Source: Ga0077530 sp035565975 (GTDB lineage Bacteria > Pseudomonadota > Alphaproteobacteria > Rhizobiales > Hyphomicrobiaceae). From it: a DNA stretch of 64,000 nucleotides. Numbering within the stretch: position 1 is the stretch's first letter; every line of letters begins with the position of its first letter. The stretch is from NCBI GenBank assembly GCA_035565975.1, contig DATMRT010000130.1:1-64000 (forward strand), in the 5' to 3' direction. The position numbers and the translations under genes were made by a program. The notes beneath the pieces are model-generated. The model searched no databases. It was not told the origin of the DNA and saw only the letters and a list, made by a program, of their open reading frames with translations. Shown here in pieces: positions 35,328 through 43,956 of the stretch.

Positions 35328-36452
35328 CTAACCCAGAAACTCCTCGCGCACGGCACCTGTGTGTTGGCCGAGCGCCGGCACATTGTCGGCCGTGAGAAGC
35401 GCCTCGCCCATCCACTGCGCGGGCGGCACGGGCATGTCGATGGTCCCCACTTCCGTCTTCACGCCCATCATGCGCAGATGCGGGTGCGCGTGCAGACCGA
35501 AGACATCATTGACGCGACCGAAGGCGATGTCGGCCGCATCGAGCTTCGCAATCGCCGTCTCGGCATCGTGCGCCGCGAACCACGCAGCGACGAGGCCATC
35601 GGTTTCGGGGCGGTTCTCGATGCGCGCGGGCGAGGTCGCAAACCGCGGATCGGTCCCGCAGTCGGGTCGCTCGAAGACCTTCGTGCAGAGCGTGCGCCAT
35701 TCGCGGTCGTTCTGGATGCTGATGAGGATCGGCACGTTGTCGCGCGTGGTGAAGACACCGTACGGCGCGAGCGAGATGTGCGAGAGGCCGATGCGGCGCG
35801 GCGGCGCACCGTAGATGCCTTGCAGCAGCGGCACGCTCATGAGCTCCGCAATGGTGTCGAACATCGAGACGCGGATATCCGCACCCTTGCCCGTCGTTGC
35901 GCGGCGCAGGAGCGCTTCGAGAATGGCTTCGTACGCGTGGAGACCCGTCGAGACATCGACGATCGAGACGCCGACACGTGCCGGCTCCGCGGCGCTGCCC
36001 GTCACGGATGCAAGACCGGACTCGGCCTGGATGAGCAGATCATACGCTTTGCGGTCGGCATAGGGACCGGTATCGCCGTAGCCGGAAATCGAGCAGGCGA
36101 TGAGGCGCGGATGACGGGCGCAGATCTCTTCGACCGGATAGCCGAGCTTTGCAAGTGCGCCAGGCTTCAGGTTCTGTACGAACACGTCGGCCTTCGCGAG
36201 CAGCGCATCGAACAGCTTGCGGTCCCCGGGCTTTGTCAGATCGACGACGACCGATTCCTTGCCCCGATTGAGCCAGATGAAATAGACGCTCTGCCCCTTG
36301 GCGAGCTGATCGTAGCCGCGCGCGAAATCACCCTCAGGCCGCTCGAGCTTGATGACGCGCGCGCCGGCATCGGCGAGACGCCGCCCGGTCATGGGTGCCG
36401 CAACGGCCTGCTCGAGTGAGACGACGAGAATGCCTTCAAGGGGCTTCTGCAT
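35328..36452 (-). CDS. Family III (CaiB/BaiF) CoA-transferase
   Basis: A 374-residue enzyme that moves CoA between organic acids through an aspartyl-CoA intermediate. The candidate catalytic Asp is in YDLLIQAESGL. The N-terminal PLEGILVVSLEQAVAAPMTGRRLADAGARVIKLERP and the GADIRVSMFDTIAEL stretch are typical. The family includes itaconate, mesaconate, succinate/HMG and formyl-CoA transferases; sequence alone does not decide. Given ccr elsewhere in the window, a role in C4/C5 dicarboxylate-CoA metabolism is plausible but only inferred. It lies downstream of the Tim44-like gene on the same strand but behind a terminator. Confidence 0.85.
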   Translation of the reverse strand: MQKPLEGILVVSLEQAVAAPMTGRRLADAGARVIKLERPEGDFARGYDQLAKGQSVYFIWLNRGKESVVVDLTKPGDRKLFDALLAKADVFVQNLKPGALAKLGYPVEEICARHPRLIACSISGYGDTGPYADRKAYDLLIQAESGLASVTGSAAEPARVGVSIVDVSTGLHAYEAILEALLRRATTGKGADIRVSMFDTIAELMSVPLLQGIYGAPPRRIGLSHISLAPYGVFTTRDNVPILISIQNDREWRTLCTKVFERPDCGTDPRFATSPARIENRPETDGLVAAWFAAHDAETAIAKLDAADIAFGRVNDVFGLHAHPHLRMMGVKTEVGTIDMPVPPAQWMGEALLTADNVPALGQHTGAVREEFLG

Positions 36453-36558
36453 TTTCTGGAATTCCCTGCATGGTCGGCGTGCAAAGCCGGTAACGCGCTG
36501 CTTTTAGCGCCGGAGGCCGACATCGTCTTCCCTATATTCGACAGGGTGCCATGCGGTC

Positions 36559-36597
36559 GGAAAAATAAGAGCGGCGCCCTCCGGAGAGAGCGCCGCC
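36559..36597 (-). terminator. Rho-independent terminator after the Tim44-like gene
   Basis: On the minus strand the stem GCGGCGCTCTC/GGAGGGCGCCGC with a short loop is followed by TCTTATTTTT. It lies 29 bases after the stop codon of the Tim44-like gene and separates it from the CoA-transferase gene. Confidence 0.85.
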
Positions 36598-36625
36598 CGG
36601 TGACTTCAATCGCGGGTCAGATGCT

Positions 36626-37588
36626 TCAGGCCGACTGGACGGCCGAGAGCTCCCATTGGCTGGCCGTGCCGCGGACCGGACGTACGAACGTCCAGACTTC
36701 CGTCAGCTCCGTCGGCTCGTCGCGACTGCCTTCGACGACGCGCCCCGTGGCCGTCTCGATGGTCGCGTCCTTGAGCGTGTAGCGCAGAGCGACCGTCGCG
36801 TACTCGAGCTGCTGCTCGCGCCACGCCTCGGCGAGATCACCCTGCTCGAGCTTCACGTCGGAGACGACGTTGAGCAGGCCGTTCTTCGCATTGTCGTCGA
36901 GCTCGGCCGCGAAGTACGAGAGCATTTCGGGCGTCAGTAGCCGGCCAAGGGCATCGACGTCGTTCTTGCCGTACGCCGTCTGCACCTCGCCCAGCATGCG
37001 CTCGAAGGCGTCGTAGTCGGCCGGGCCGATCTTGATCTCGTCGACGGCACCACCGCCACCAGCGCTGCCGCTACGGTTCAGGATGTCCGTGGGATTGCGA
37101 CCCGCGTACGCACCCTGCGCGCCGGCCGTGGCCATGGCCGGGTTTGTGCCCGCGCTGCCGCGGAAGAGCCGGAAAATCAGATAGACGATGCCGCCGATCA
37201 GCAGCATCTGCAGCAAGAACCCGGCGACGGCCGCGAGTGCGCCCATGCCAAAGATGCCAGCAAGCGCCGCCGCGAAGAGTCCACCGAGCAGCAGACCGCG
37301 CAGCCCACCGAAGCGCGACGCCTGCTGGGTTGCTGCCGCACCCGGACGCGCGGCCTGGTTAGCGCCCGCCTTCGGCGCACCCGGCTGGGTGATCGATTTG
37401 TTGATCGGCTGCGCCGCGTTCGGCGCCGTGTTCGTCCTCGGCGGTGCCTGATAGGTCTTCGCACCGCGGCTACCGAAACCGCCGAACCCGCGGCGGGCAT
37501 CGGCATCGCTCGGCATGGTCGCAAGCACCACCAACGCGCCGAGCGCGATGATACTGAGCCTGCCCAACCACCGCTTGAAACTGGTCAT
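36626..37588 (-). CDS. Tim44-like domain membrane protein
   Basis: A 320-residue protein with an N-terminal signal or membrane segment (LSIIALGALVVLATM). A low-complexity Ala/Gly/Pro region (about 40-90) follows, then Gly/Leu-rich hydrophobic segments (GLLLGGLFAAALAGIFGMGALAAV). The C-terminal Tim44-like domain (about 195-318) has an NTF2-like fold, with YDAFERMLGEVQTAYGKNDVDALGRLLTPEM and VRGTASQWELSAVQSA at its end. In mitochondria the domain tethers Hsp70 to the import channel; in Alphaproteobacteria related proteins are membrane-associated and poorly understood. GGGAGG lies 5 bases before the ATG. It is downstream of the thiolase-like gene but 152 bases away. Confidence 0.86.
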   Translation of the reverse strand: MTSFKRWLGRLSIIALGALVVLATMPSDADARRGFGGFGSRGAKTYQAPPRTNTAPNAAQPINKSITQPGAPKAGANQAARPGAAATQQASRFGGLRGLLLGGLFAAALAGIFGMGALAAVAGFLLQMLLIGGIVYLIFRLFRGSAGTNPAMATAGAQGAYAGRNPTDILNRSGSAGGGGAVDEIKIGPADYDAFERMLGEVQTAYGKNDVDALGRLLTPEMLSYFAAELDDNAKNGLLNVVSDVKLEQGDLAEAWREQQLEYATVALRYTLKDATIETATGRVVEGSRDEPTELTEVWTFVRPVRGTASQWELSAVQSA

Positions 37589-37740
37589 TCTGCCTCCCCT
37601 ACATTCATGGCCCACGCAGCCTATGCAGGCGCGCGCGATCTGCATTGCATATATAGGTGGCCGTGGCGCGAAGTCCATGGTGCGGCGCACGGCAATTTCC
37701 CCCTTCGAGGATTAGGAATGCGTCGGGATGGACGACAATC

Positions 37741-39276
37741 TCAATCCGGCACGAAGGTATTCGTGCCGTCGGCGTGTCGGACGCGCCCGCGGACGCCGAG
37801 ATACTCGCGCGCCGTCATATCGGCGAGGAGCGTCGGATCTTCGGGCGTGTTGGCCATGAAGCGGCGACCATCGCCGAGCCGTCCGAAAAGCACGCTGTAG
37901 GTCGGCCCCTTGCGGTCATGCATGACGGTATAGGTCTCGATGGTGGCCGGCCCTTCCGCGACTTCGGCGACGACCGGCCCGCGGTCATTGTCGATCTCGG
38001 CCTGATAGAGGGCCGGATCGCGCGGTGCGAAGACCTTCTCCGTTGGCGTCGTCGAGTAGATGCCGGCGGACTGCTTTGTGACGTAGTTGCCATTCGCTGT
38101 AACGAGTCCGAACGAGCCCGGCTTTGCGCGCACGCGGTTCATCATCTCGGCGATCGAGTGCGTGACGTAGTTGTTGCCGGGTCCACCGAAGTAGGGAAGG
38201 CCGCCCGTGACGGTGAGGCCGCGCGGATCCTCGAGCGGAATGCCCATCTCCGTGCACGCGATTTCCACAGCCGAGGGGAAGCAACTGTAGAGATCGATGT
38301 GCGCGATGTCGGCGAGAGACTTTCCCGCCATCTCGAAGGCCTCGCGCGCGACCGTCCGCATGGCCGGCGACGAGTAGTAGTTGTGGCGATCGGAGATGTA
38401 CCAGTGGTCATGCGCGTCGGCGCAGCCGTGCAGATAGACCCACTTATCCTGCGGAATGCCGAGCGCCTTCGCCTTGGCGACGGACGTCAGCACGAGCGCC
38501 GCCGCTTGGTCGATGTAGGCATTCGCGTTCATGAGCTTCGTGTAGGGAAAGCCGATGTAGGGATTCTCCGCACTCACCGTTGCAATGGTCTCGGCGCTGT
38601 AGCCGGCGCGGCGATCGGCGAGCGGGTTTGCCTTGGCGACGGCGGCGAAGTGCGCGAAGAGCTTGCCCATGGCCGCCAGATGCTCGGGGATCGTGCGCCC
38701 GAGATGACCGCGAATGCCGTTCTCGAAGAGCGGATAGGCGAAGATCGCGCCGGCCATGCGGTGGCGCTGTTCCATGTCGCTCCAGCCACGCGTGGCAACG
38801 CCCCACACTTCCGGCTCGCCACCCGGGTCCTCCGACCAGTCGAGCTGCAGCTTGGCGCGCTCGGCGGCCTTCTGCGTTGAAAGTGCCTCGCCGCCGGCGA
38901 TCAGCGCCGCCGCGCACTCGCCGCGCACGACCATCTCGAAGAGACGGTTCACGCACCATTGCGGCATGTTACCGCCCGGATGTGTGTAGATGAGCCGCTG
39001 CGCGGAGGTCGCGCCGAGGCGGTTGGCGAGCGAGCGCGGCGGGTTGGTGTATCGGCCAAAGGGCGAAGTAAAACGCCAGCTCGTGTCCGAGAACGAGCGG
39101 ATCATGACTACCGTGTCGAGCGTGCCAAGGAGCGCCGAACCGGCCCCCGTATCCTCAGCCGCAGCGCGGGCCGCATCCGCCGTCAGATCCATGGGCGAGC
39201 GCGCACGCGCCGGGTCTTTCTCGCGCTGCGTAATCTGCCCGCAGCCGACCAGCACCGGAATTCGGGTCTCGTCCAT
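37741..39276 (-). CDS. Thiolase-like acetyl-CoA acetyltransferase family protein
   Basis: A 511-residue thiolase-fold protein of the SCP-x-like branch. The candidate nucleophile Cys is in MPQWCVNRLFEMVVRGEC (about 105-122). The usual C-terminal GHP motif of thiolases is replaced by GGLPYFGGPGNNYVTHS, which is seen in a separate thiolase-like subgroup and makes classical thiolysis doubtful. The last 80 residues (VVAEVAEGPATIETYTVMHD...) look like a DUF35/OB-type extension that often accompanies lipid-degrading thiolase-like proteins. Substrate unknown. It is on the minus strand, between the long 39.3-39.9 kb gap and the Tim44-like gene. Confidence 0.85.
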   Translation of the reverse strand: MDETRIPVLVGCGQITQREKDPARARSPMDLTADAARAAAEDTGAGSALLGTLDTVVMIRSFSDTSWRFTSPFGRYTNPPRSLANRLGATSAQRLIYTHPGGNMPQWCVNRLFEMVVRGECAAALIAGGEALSTQKAAERAKLQLDWSEDPGGEPEVWGVATRGWSDMEQRHRMAGAIFAYPLFENGIRGHLGRTIPEHLAAMGKLFAHFAAVAKANPLADRRAGYSAETIATVSAENPYIGFPYTKLMNANAYIDQAAALVLTSVAKAKALGIPQDKWVYLHGCADAHDHWYISDRHNYYSSPAMRTVAREAFEMAGKSLADIAHIDLYSCFPSAVEIACTEMGIPLEDPRGLTVTGGLPYFGGPGNNYVTHSIAEMMNRVRAKPGSFGLVTANGNYVTKQSAGIYSTTPTEKVFAPRDPALYQAEIDNDRGPVVAEVAEGPATIETYTVMHDRKGPTYSVLFGRLGDGRRFMANTPEDPTLLADMTAREYLGVRGRVRHADGTNTFVPD

Positions 39277-39762
39277 TGGTGTCCTTCTCCCGCGGTTTTG
39301 TTGCCGATACGCGCGTTTTTCGGCTCATGCTCGGCTGTAGCCGCGACCCGGTCAATCGGGGCTTCCGGAGACGCCGCAAAGTAGCCGCGAACCGCTTGCG
39401 GCAATCCTGTGGCACTCGGCCATTTGGCCACCTAATGGCCTTAATTCGCAAAAGGGCTTGGGTTGGGCTCAAAAATATCTTTCGTCGGAGCGTCACGAGC
39501 GCGCAACGTCGATGTGTCAAGAACAGCACGCATTAATACTTGATCATCCAGAGAAGACCTATGGTTAATTTAACCCCTCTTCTGGAGAGTGGCACTTAGA
39601 TCACACTTTCTACATAGATTCATTTGAGCAGAATGGCCCGATTTGTGCTTTGCGGGAACGTTTTCGCTTGCCACGCGTCTTTAGCGAACCTTACTGTTTG
39701 TTCATTGGCACCCCGCGGTGCCGTGGCACAGACGATGGAGCAGATCAGTCATGGAGGGTTCG
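39277..39762. other. Long intergenic region, partly AT-rich
   Basis: 486 bases between the thiolase-like gene (minus strand) and a 27-codon membrane-peptide frame (plus strand), so it should hold divergent promoters. The central part is AT-richer than its surroundings. It contains the near-perfect palindrome GGTTAA-t-TTAACC (39563-39575), whose arms resemble CtrA half-sites (TTAACC). The outer arms AGAAGA and TCTTCT flank this palindrome. I see no tRNA or larger gene; a stretch reading MSRMARFVL from 39624 is not convincing. Confidence 0.5.
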
Positions 39763-39846
39763 ATGCAGCTTCGAGTTGGGCTGAACATCGCCGCCGCGAT
39801 CATGTCGTTTGCGTTTCTCGCCGCAGTTGTGTTCGGAATGGTCTAA
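39763..39846 (+). CDS. Possible 27-residue single-pass membrane peptide
   Basis: A very short frame encoding a short basic N-terminus (MQLR) and one hydrophobic helix (LNIAAAIMSFAFLAAVVFGM). The ribosome site GGAGGG is strong, 5 bases before the ATG. A terminator follows 50 bases after the stop. The combination of good ribosome site, membrane-helix content and terminator argues for a real small gene; automated gene callers would normally drop it. Function unknown. Confidence 0.55.
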   Translation: MQLRVGLNIAAAIMSFAFLAAVVFGMV

Positions 39847-39894
39847 GCTCCGACACAGGTTCTCCGCACCCGAGGCGAAACCTGGATATCTAGC

Positions 39895-39925
39895 AAAAAG
39901 GCGCGGTCACCCCGCGCCTTTCTGC
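39895..39925. terminator. Bidirectional rho-independent terminator
   Basis: A 10-base stem, AAAGGCGCGG/CCGCGCCTTT, with a 5-base loop is flanked by AAAAA on the left and TTTCT on the right. It can end both the small plus-strand peptide gene and, with its five-T run on the minus strand, the CoA-transferase operon that stops at 39951. Confidence 0.88.
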
Positions 39926-39950
39926 ATTTCAGATTAGGATCGTATCGCGT

Positions 39951-40634
39951 TCACGCGGCCTTGCGCTTGAGGGGCGCGCCCGTCTGAGCCTGCAGCGCCT
40001 CCATGCTGAGGCCAGGCGCCATATCGACGACCTCGAAGCCCTCGGGGCCGACATCGATCACGGCGAGGTTCGTGTACACGCGGCTCACGGCTTTCACGGC
40101 CGTCAGCGGCAGTGCGCAGCGCTCGAGCAGCTTGGGGCTGCCGTTCTTCGACGTGTGGTCCATGATAATCCACAGCCGCTTGGCGCCGACGGCGAGATCC
40201 ATGGCGCCACCGACCGCCGGCACGCCGTCCGTCAGCGAGGTCGTCCAGTTGGCGAAATCGCCGTTCGCCGCCACCTCGAAGGCGCCGAGCACGCAGAGGT
40301 CGATATGACCGCCGCGGATCAGGGCAAAGCTGTCGGCGTGGTGGACGATGCTCGCGCCGGTGACGAGGTTCACGTTCTGCTTGCCGGCATTGACGAGCCA
40401 GGGCTCCAACTCCTCGGGCTTCTGCAGTCCGCCCATGCCGATGATGCCGTTCTCCGAGTGGAAGATGACCTCGCGGCCCTTCACGAAGTTCGACACCAGC
40501 AGCGGAATGCCGATGCCGAGATTGACGCACCAGCCCTCGGGAATATCCTGCGCGAGGCGGGCAGCCATCTCGGGACGTGCCCAGGGCTTGAAGCCTTCGG
40601 CAGTGCCGGTCGCGCGGGCGGCGGTGGTCGTCAT
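39951..40634 (-). CDS. scoB: 3-oxoacid CoA-transferase subunit B
   Basis: The beta subunit of a family I CoA-transferase that moves CoA from succinyl-CoA (or another donor) to acetoacetate or 3-oxoadipate. The catalytic Glu61 lies in FHSENGIIGMGG; GIGIPLLVSNFV and the C-terminal FEVVDMAPGLSMEALQ complete the family picture. The chosen ATG at 40634 has GAGGAG 7 bases upstream; 227 residues is normal. The alpha-subunit gene precedes it by 28 bases on the same strand. Acetoacetate use (ScoAB) and protocatechuate breakdown (PcaIJ) cannot be separated by sequence alone; there are no other aromatic-degradation genes here. Confidence 0.91.
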   Translation of the reverse strand: MTTTAARATGTAEGFKPWARPEMAARLAQDIPEGWCVNLGIGIPLLVSNFVKGREVIFHSENGIIGMGGLQKPEELEPWLVNAGKQNVNLVTGASIVHHADSFALIRGGHIDLCVLGAFEVAANGDFANWTTSLTDGVPAVGGAMDLAVGAKRLWIIMDHTSKNGSPKLLERCALPLTAVKAVSRVYTNLAVIDVGPEGFEVVDMAPGLSMEALQAQTGAPLKRKAA

Positions 40635-40662
40635 GATGCGGCTCCTCGGCAGATCGTTGATT

Positions 40663-41367
40663 TCATGCAGTGGCGGCGACGAGCGCGGGCGCCGGATCGC
40701 CATAGGGCACGTGGACGACGCGGTTCACGTACACACCCGGCGTGTGAATGCTCTCGGGCCCGAGAGCACCAAGCTCCACGATATGCTGCGCCTGCACGAT
40801 GGTGAGCTCGGCGGCCGTGGCCATGATCGGATTGAAGTTCCGGCCTGACAGCTTGTAGGTGAGATTGCCCCAGCGGTCCGCCTGCCAGGCCTCGACGAGC
40901 GCGACATCGGCGCGGATCGACTGCTCGAGCAGGTACTTGCGCCCATTGAACTCGCGCACTTCCTTGCCCTCGCCGAGCGCCGTCCCGTAGGCCGTCGCCG
41001 TATAGAAGGCCGGAATGCCGGCGCCTGCGGCGCGGATGCGCTCGGCGAGCGTCCCTTGCGGCACGAGCTCCAATTCGAGCTTGCCCGACTTGTGCATCTC
41101 GTCGAACACGACCGAGCCGGCACTGCGCGGGAAGCTGCAGATGATCTTGCGCACGCGGCCCGTCGCGAGGAGGCGCACGAGCGGCTCGACGCGACCCGTG
41201 CCGGCGTTGTTGCCGACGAGCGTCAGATCCTTCGCCCCCTGCTCGATGAGGCCGTCGATGAGATGCGCCGGATGCCCCACGGCACCGAAACCGCCGAACA
41301 TGACGGTCGAGCCGTCCTTGATCCCCTGCATCGCCTCGGCGATGGATTTGACCCGCTTGTCGATCAT
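40663..41367 (-). CDS. scoA: 3-oxoacid CoA-transferase subunit A
   Basis: The alpha subunit that pairs with the downstream beta subunit to form the CoA-binding and transfer site. The 234-residue protein has the oxyanion/CoA motif GGFGAVGHPAHLIDGL, NNAGTGRVEPLVRLL and the YGTALGEGKEVREFNGRKYLLE segment typical of ScoA/AtoD/PcaI. Both genes are read from a promoter that should lie in the 163-base gap shared with the divergent sfsA gene. Confidence 0.92.
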   Translation of the reverse strand: MIDKRVKSIAEAMQGIKDGSTVMFGGFGAVGHPAHLIDGLIEQGAKDLTLVGNNAGTGRVEPLVRLLATGRVRKIICSFPRSAGSVVFDEMHKSGKLELELVPQGTLAERIRAAGAGIPAFYTATAYGTALGEGKEVREFNGRKYLLEQSIRADVALVEAWQADRWGNLTYKLSGRNFNPIMATAAELTIVQAQHIVELGALGPESIHTPGVYVNRVVHVPYGDPAPALVAATA

Positions 41368-41530
41368 GAGTTCCTGCTTCCAGCCCCGTCCCGGGTTTCT
41401 AAGGCCCCGGACGGCGGCGATGCTATCCGAAATCGCAGCTGATGCCAGCCCCGCACGCCGTTTGCAGGTGCCCCTGCACGCCCGACATGACCGGATTGCC
41501 GCAGAAGCTGCGAAACACTAACTTCGCGCC

Positions 41531-42244
41531 ATGCTCTTCCCGACCCCACTGCTCCGCGGAACCCTCATCCAGCGCTACAAGCGCTTTCTCGCCGACATCC
41601 GCCTCGACAGTGGCGAGACAATCACCGCGACGTGCCCGAATACCGGCTCGATGATGGGGCTCACCACGCCCGGTGTGCCTGTGTGGGTATCGACGTCCGA
41701 CAGTCCGACGCGGAAGTACAAGCACACCTGGGAGCTTCTCGAGGTCGACCTCGGCAAAGGTCCCGGCCTCGTCGGCATCAACACGAACCACCCCAATGCG
41801 CTCGTCAGCGAGGCAATCCAGGAAAAGCGGATCGCGGCACTCAAGGGCTACGACAGCCTGCGGCGCGAGGTGAAGTATGGCACCAACAGCCGCATCGACA
41901 TCCTGCTCGAAAGCGCGGGCAAGCCACCGGCCTACGTCGAGGTCAAAAACGTGCACATGATGCGCGAGGCGGGCCGCGCGGAGTTTCCGGACTCGGTCAC
42001 CGCGCGCGGACTGAAGCACCTTCTCGAGATGAGCCAGATGGTGCGGGCCGGACATCGCGCCGTGATGGTGTTTCTCATCCAGCGCAATGACGCGACGCGT
42101 CTCACGTTCGCGAACGACATCGACCCGAACTACGTCGAAGGCCTCAAGGCGGCCCGCGAGATCGGCGTCGAGGCGATCGCGCTCAAATGCGCGCTGACGC
42201 CCGAAGGCATCCGCGTCGAAAAGCCCGTGCCGATCAAGATGTGA
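41531..42244 (+). CDS. sfsA: Sugar fermentation stimulation protein homologue SfsA
   Basis: A 237-residue SfsA-family protein. The fold combines an OB-like N-terminus (GTLIQRYKRFLADIRLDSGE, CPNTGSMMGL) with a nuclease-like C-terminal half (SRIDILLESAG, YVEVKNVHMM, EFPDSVTARGLKHLLEM). This half carries the Asp/Glu-Lys pattern of PD-(D/E)XK enzymes, in line with reports that SfsA binds or cuts nucleic acid. Its cellular role is unsettled. It is convergent with the dehydrogenase gene, with 12 bases between stops, and divergent from scoAB. Confidence 0.92.
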   Translation: MLFPTPLLRGTLIQRYKRFLADIRLDSGETITATCPNTGSMMGLTTPGVPVWVSTSDSPTRKYKHTWELLEVDLGKGPGLVGINTNHPNALVSEAIQEKRIAALKGYDSLRREVKYGTNSRIDILLESAGKPPAYVEVKNVHMMREAGRAEFPDSVTARGLKHLLEMSQMVRAGHRAVMVFLIQRNDATRLTFANDIDPNYVEGLKAAREIGVEAIALKCALTPEGIRVEKPVPIKM

Positions 42245-42256
42245 GCGTGCGCGCGC

Positions 42257-43135
42257 TCAATCCTGCTGATTGAGGCGCGCGAGCAGGCTCGAGGTATCCC
42301 AGCGCTTGCCGCCGAGACGCTGAACCTCGGCATAGAACTGGTCGACCAGCGCCGCGACAGGCAGCGTCGCACCGTTCTGGCGCGCTTCCTCGAGCGCGAT
42401 CCAGAGATCCTTGCGCATCCAGTCGACGGCGAATCCATAGTCGTATTTCGCCTCCGCCATGGTCTTCCAGCGGTTGTCCATCTGCCAGGAACCGGCCGCG
42501 CCCTTGGAGATCGTCTCCATGACCTTCGGAATGTCGAGCCCGGCTTTCTGGGCGAAATGAATGCCCTCGGCCAGGCCCTGCACGAGGCCTGCGATGCAGA
42601 TCTGGTTGACCATCTTCGTGAGCTGCCCCGCCCCTGGCGCGCCGATCAGCGTCACCATGCGAGCGAAGGCTGAGATCACCGGCTCGGCCTTGGCGAAGAC
42701 GTCGGCATCACCGCCGACCATCACTGTCAGCACACCGTTCTGCGCGCCCGCCGATCCGCCCGAGACCGGCGCGTCGAGGAAGCCGAAGCCCTTGGACTTG
42801 GCCGCCGCATAAAGCTCGCGCGCGATATTGGCCGAGACGGTCGTGTTGTCGATGAACACCGCCCCCTTGCGGACGCCCTCGAAGGCGCCGTCCTTGCCGA
42901 GCGTCACGGCGCGCAGATCATCGTCGTTACCGACGCAGGAGAAGACGAAGTCCTGATCCTTGGCGGCTGCCGCGGGCGTTGGCGCGGTCTTGCCGGCACC
43001 GTACTCCTTGACCCACGCCTCGGCCTTGGCGGCATTGCGGTTGTAGACGGTCAGCTCATGGCCGCCCTTCTTGAGAAGGTGCCCTGCCATGGGGTAGCCC
43101 ATCACACCCAATCCAATAAACGCCACCTTTGCCAT
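42257..43135 (-). CDS. 3-hydroxyisobutyrate dehydrogenase family NAD(P)-dependent reductase
   Basis: A 292-residue beta-hydroxyacid dehydrogenase. The N-terminal Rossmann motif is GLGVMGYPMA; DAPVSGGSAGAQNG is the substrate-binding signature and the catalytic Lys is in GAGQLTKMVNQI. The family includes 3-hydroxyisobutyrate dehydrogenase (valine breakdown), tartronate semialdehyde reductase and related short-chain aldehyde reductases; residues that decide the substrate are not distinctive to me. GGGAGCGG lies before the ATG. It is a single minus-strand gene between sfsA and a small membrane protein. Confidence 0.9.
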   Translation of the reverse strand: MAKVAFIGLGVMGYPMAGHLLKKGGHELTVYNRNAAKAEAWVKEYGAGKTAPTPAAAAKDQDFVFSCVGNDDDLRAVTLGKDGAFEGVRKGAVFIDNTTVSANIARELYAAAKSKGFGFLDAPVSGGSAGAQNGVLTVMVGGDADVFAKAEPVISAFARMVTLIGAPGAGQLTKMVNQICIAGLVQGLAEGIHFAQKAGLDIPKVMETISKGAAGSWQMDNRWKTMAEAKYDYGFAVDWMRKDLWIALEEARQNGATLPVAALVDQFYAEVQRLGGKRWDTSSLLARLNQQD

Positions 43136-43244
43136 CGTGCCGCTCCCATGAAGTCATTGACGGTTCGGGAGCCGTTCTAGCGGATGGGGGCGGCCTTGTC
43201 AGGACGTCGATTGGGCAATCTGGCCAGGGAGTCAGAAATGGGAG

Positions 43245-43619
43245 TCAGGAATGGCCGAGCGGCAGCACCATCGTGCGGCGCGCGCTGATGTCGTAGGCGC
43301 AGACGGGGCCACCCGACGCGCCCGCGGTCGCAACGAAGATGAAGGGCGTGCGATAGCGCTCGCTCCAGCGCGCGTGATCGACCTGCCAGACGGAGACATC
43401 GGCGTGCGGATTGCCGACGCTGAACCAGACCTGCGCCGGACTAGCCCAGGCCGTGCGGTCAGCGAGGCCGGTCGCCGTCGGATCGCGCTGGCAAGCCGCG
43501 ACGGCCTGATCACGGAAGGTCGCGACCATCACGTCGGCTGTGGCCGAGCGGTAAAGATACTGCTGATAGCCGATCTTGCCCGCGGCAAGGAGAATGAGGA
43601 TGACGGCGATGAACCTCAT
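43245..43619 (-). CDS. Small membrane-anchored hypothetical protein
   Basis: A 124-residue protein with an N-terminal hydrophobic segment (MRFIAVILILLAAGKIGYQQYLY) that may be an uncleaved anchor, and a roughly 100-residue periplasmic domain. Two Cys (AACQRDP and PVCAYDI) could form a disulfide. The domain ends in short beta-like stretches (TPFIFVATAG, RRTMVLPLG). I do not recognise a family. It lies 109 bases from the dehydrogenase gene on the same strand and could be cotranscribed with the next minus-strand gene upstream. Confidence 0.65.
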   Translation of the reverse strand: MRFIAVILILLAAGKIGYQQYLYRSATADVMVATFRDQAVAACQRDPTATGLADRTAWASPAQVWFSVGNPHADVSVWQVDHARWSERYRTPFIFVATAGASGGPVCAYDISARRTMVLPLGHS

Positions 43620-43734
43620 GACGCGGCGCCCCTTCCGGCACGCGCCCGAGCGGATGCCGGCACGCGAGAGAGTCGGCCGCTGTGGTTAACAAAGGATTGA
43701 CGCCGGCCATGCGCGAGCGTCGCGCGCTTCCCAA

Positions 43735-43956
43735 TCAGGCACGCTGCTCGTCGAGGCCACCACCGCTCGCACGCAAGGCGAGCTGGTCACGGTGCCGCTC
43801 CAGGCACTTCAACGAGAGCTCCATCTGCTGAAGAACGCGCATTCGGAGCGAGGGATCGATCGCCGGCTCCGCAGCCAGTTCTGCGCGGAAACGCTCGATG
43901 CGGCGCCGATTTTCATCAATGAGACGATTGGACTGTTCGAGCAGACGCACCGTCAT
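43735..43956 (-). CDS. Small coiled-coil-like hypothetical protein
   Basis: A 73-residue, highly charged, helical protein (LLEQSNRLIDENRRRIERFRAEL, then LRMRVLQQMELSLKCLERHRDQL) with heptad-like leucine spacing, suggesting a two-helix coiled coil. Soluble, cytoplasmic, function unknown. It sits 115 bases upstream of the small membrane protein on the same strand. The 280-base gap on its other side, up to 44236, contains no gene I can support. Confidence 0.6.
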   Translation of the reverse strand: MTVRLLEQSNRLIDENRRRIERFRAELAAEPAIDPSLRMRVLQQMELSLKCLERHRDQLALRASGGGLDEQRA

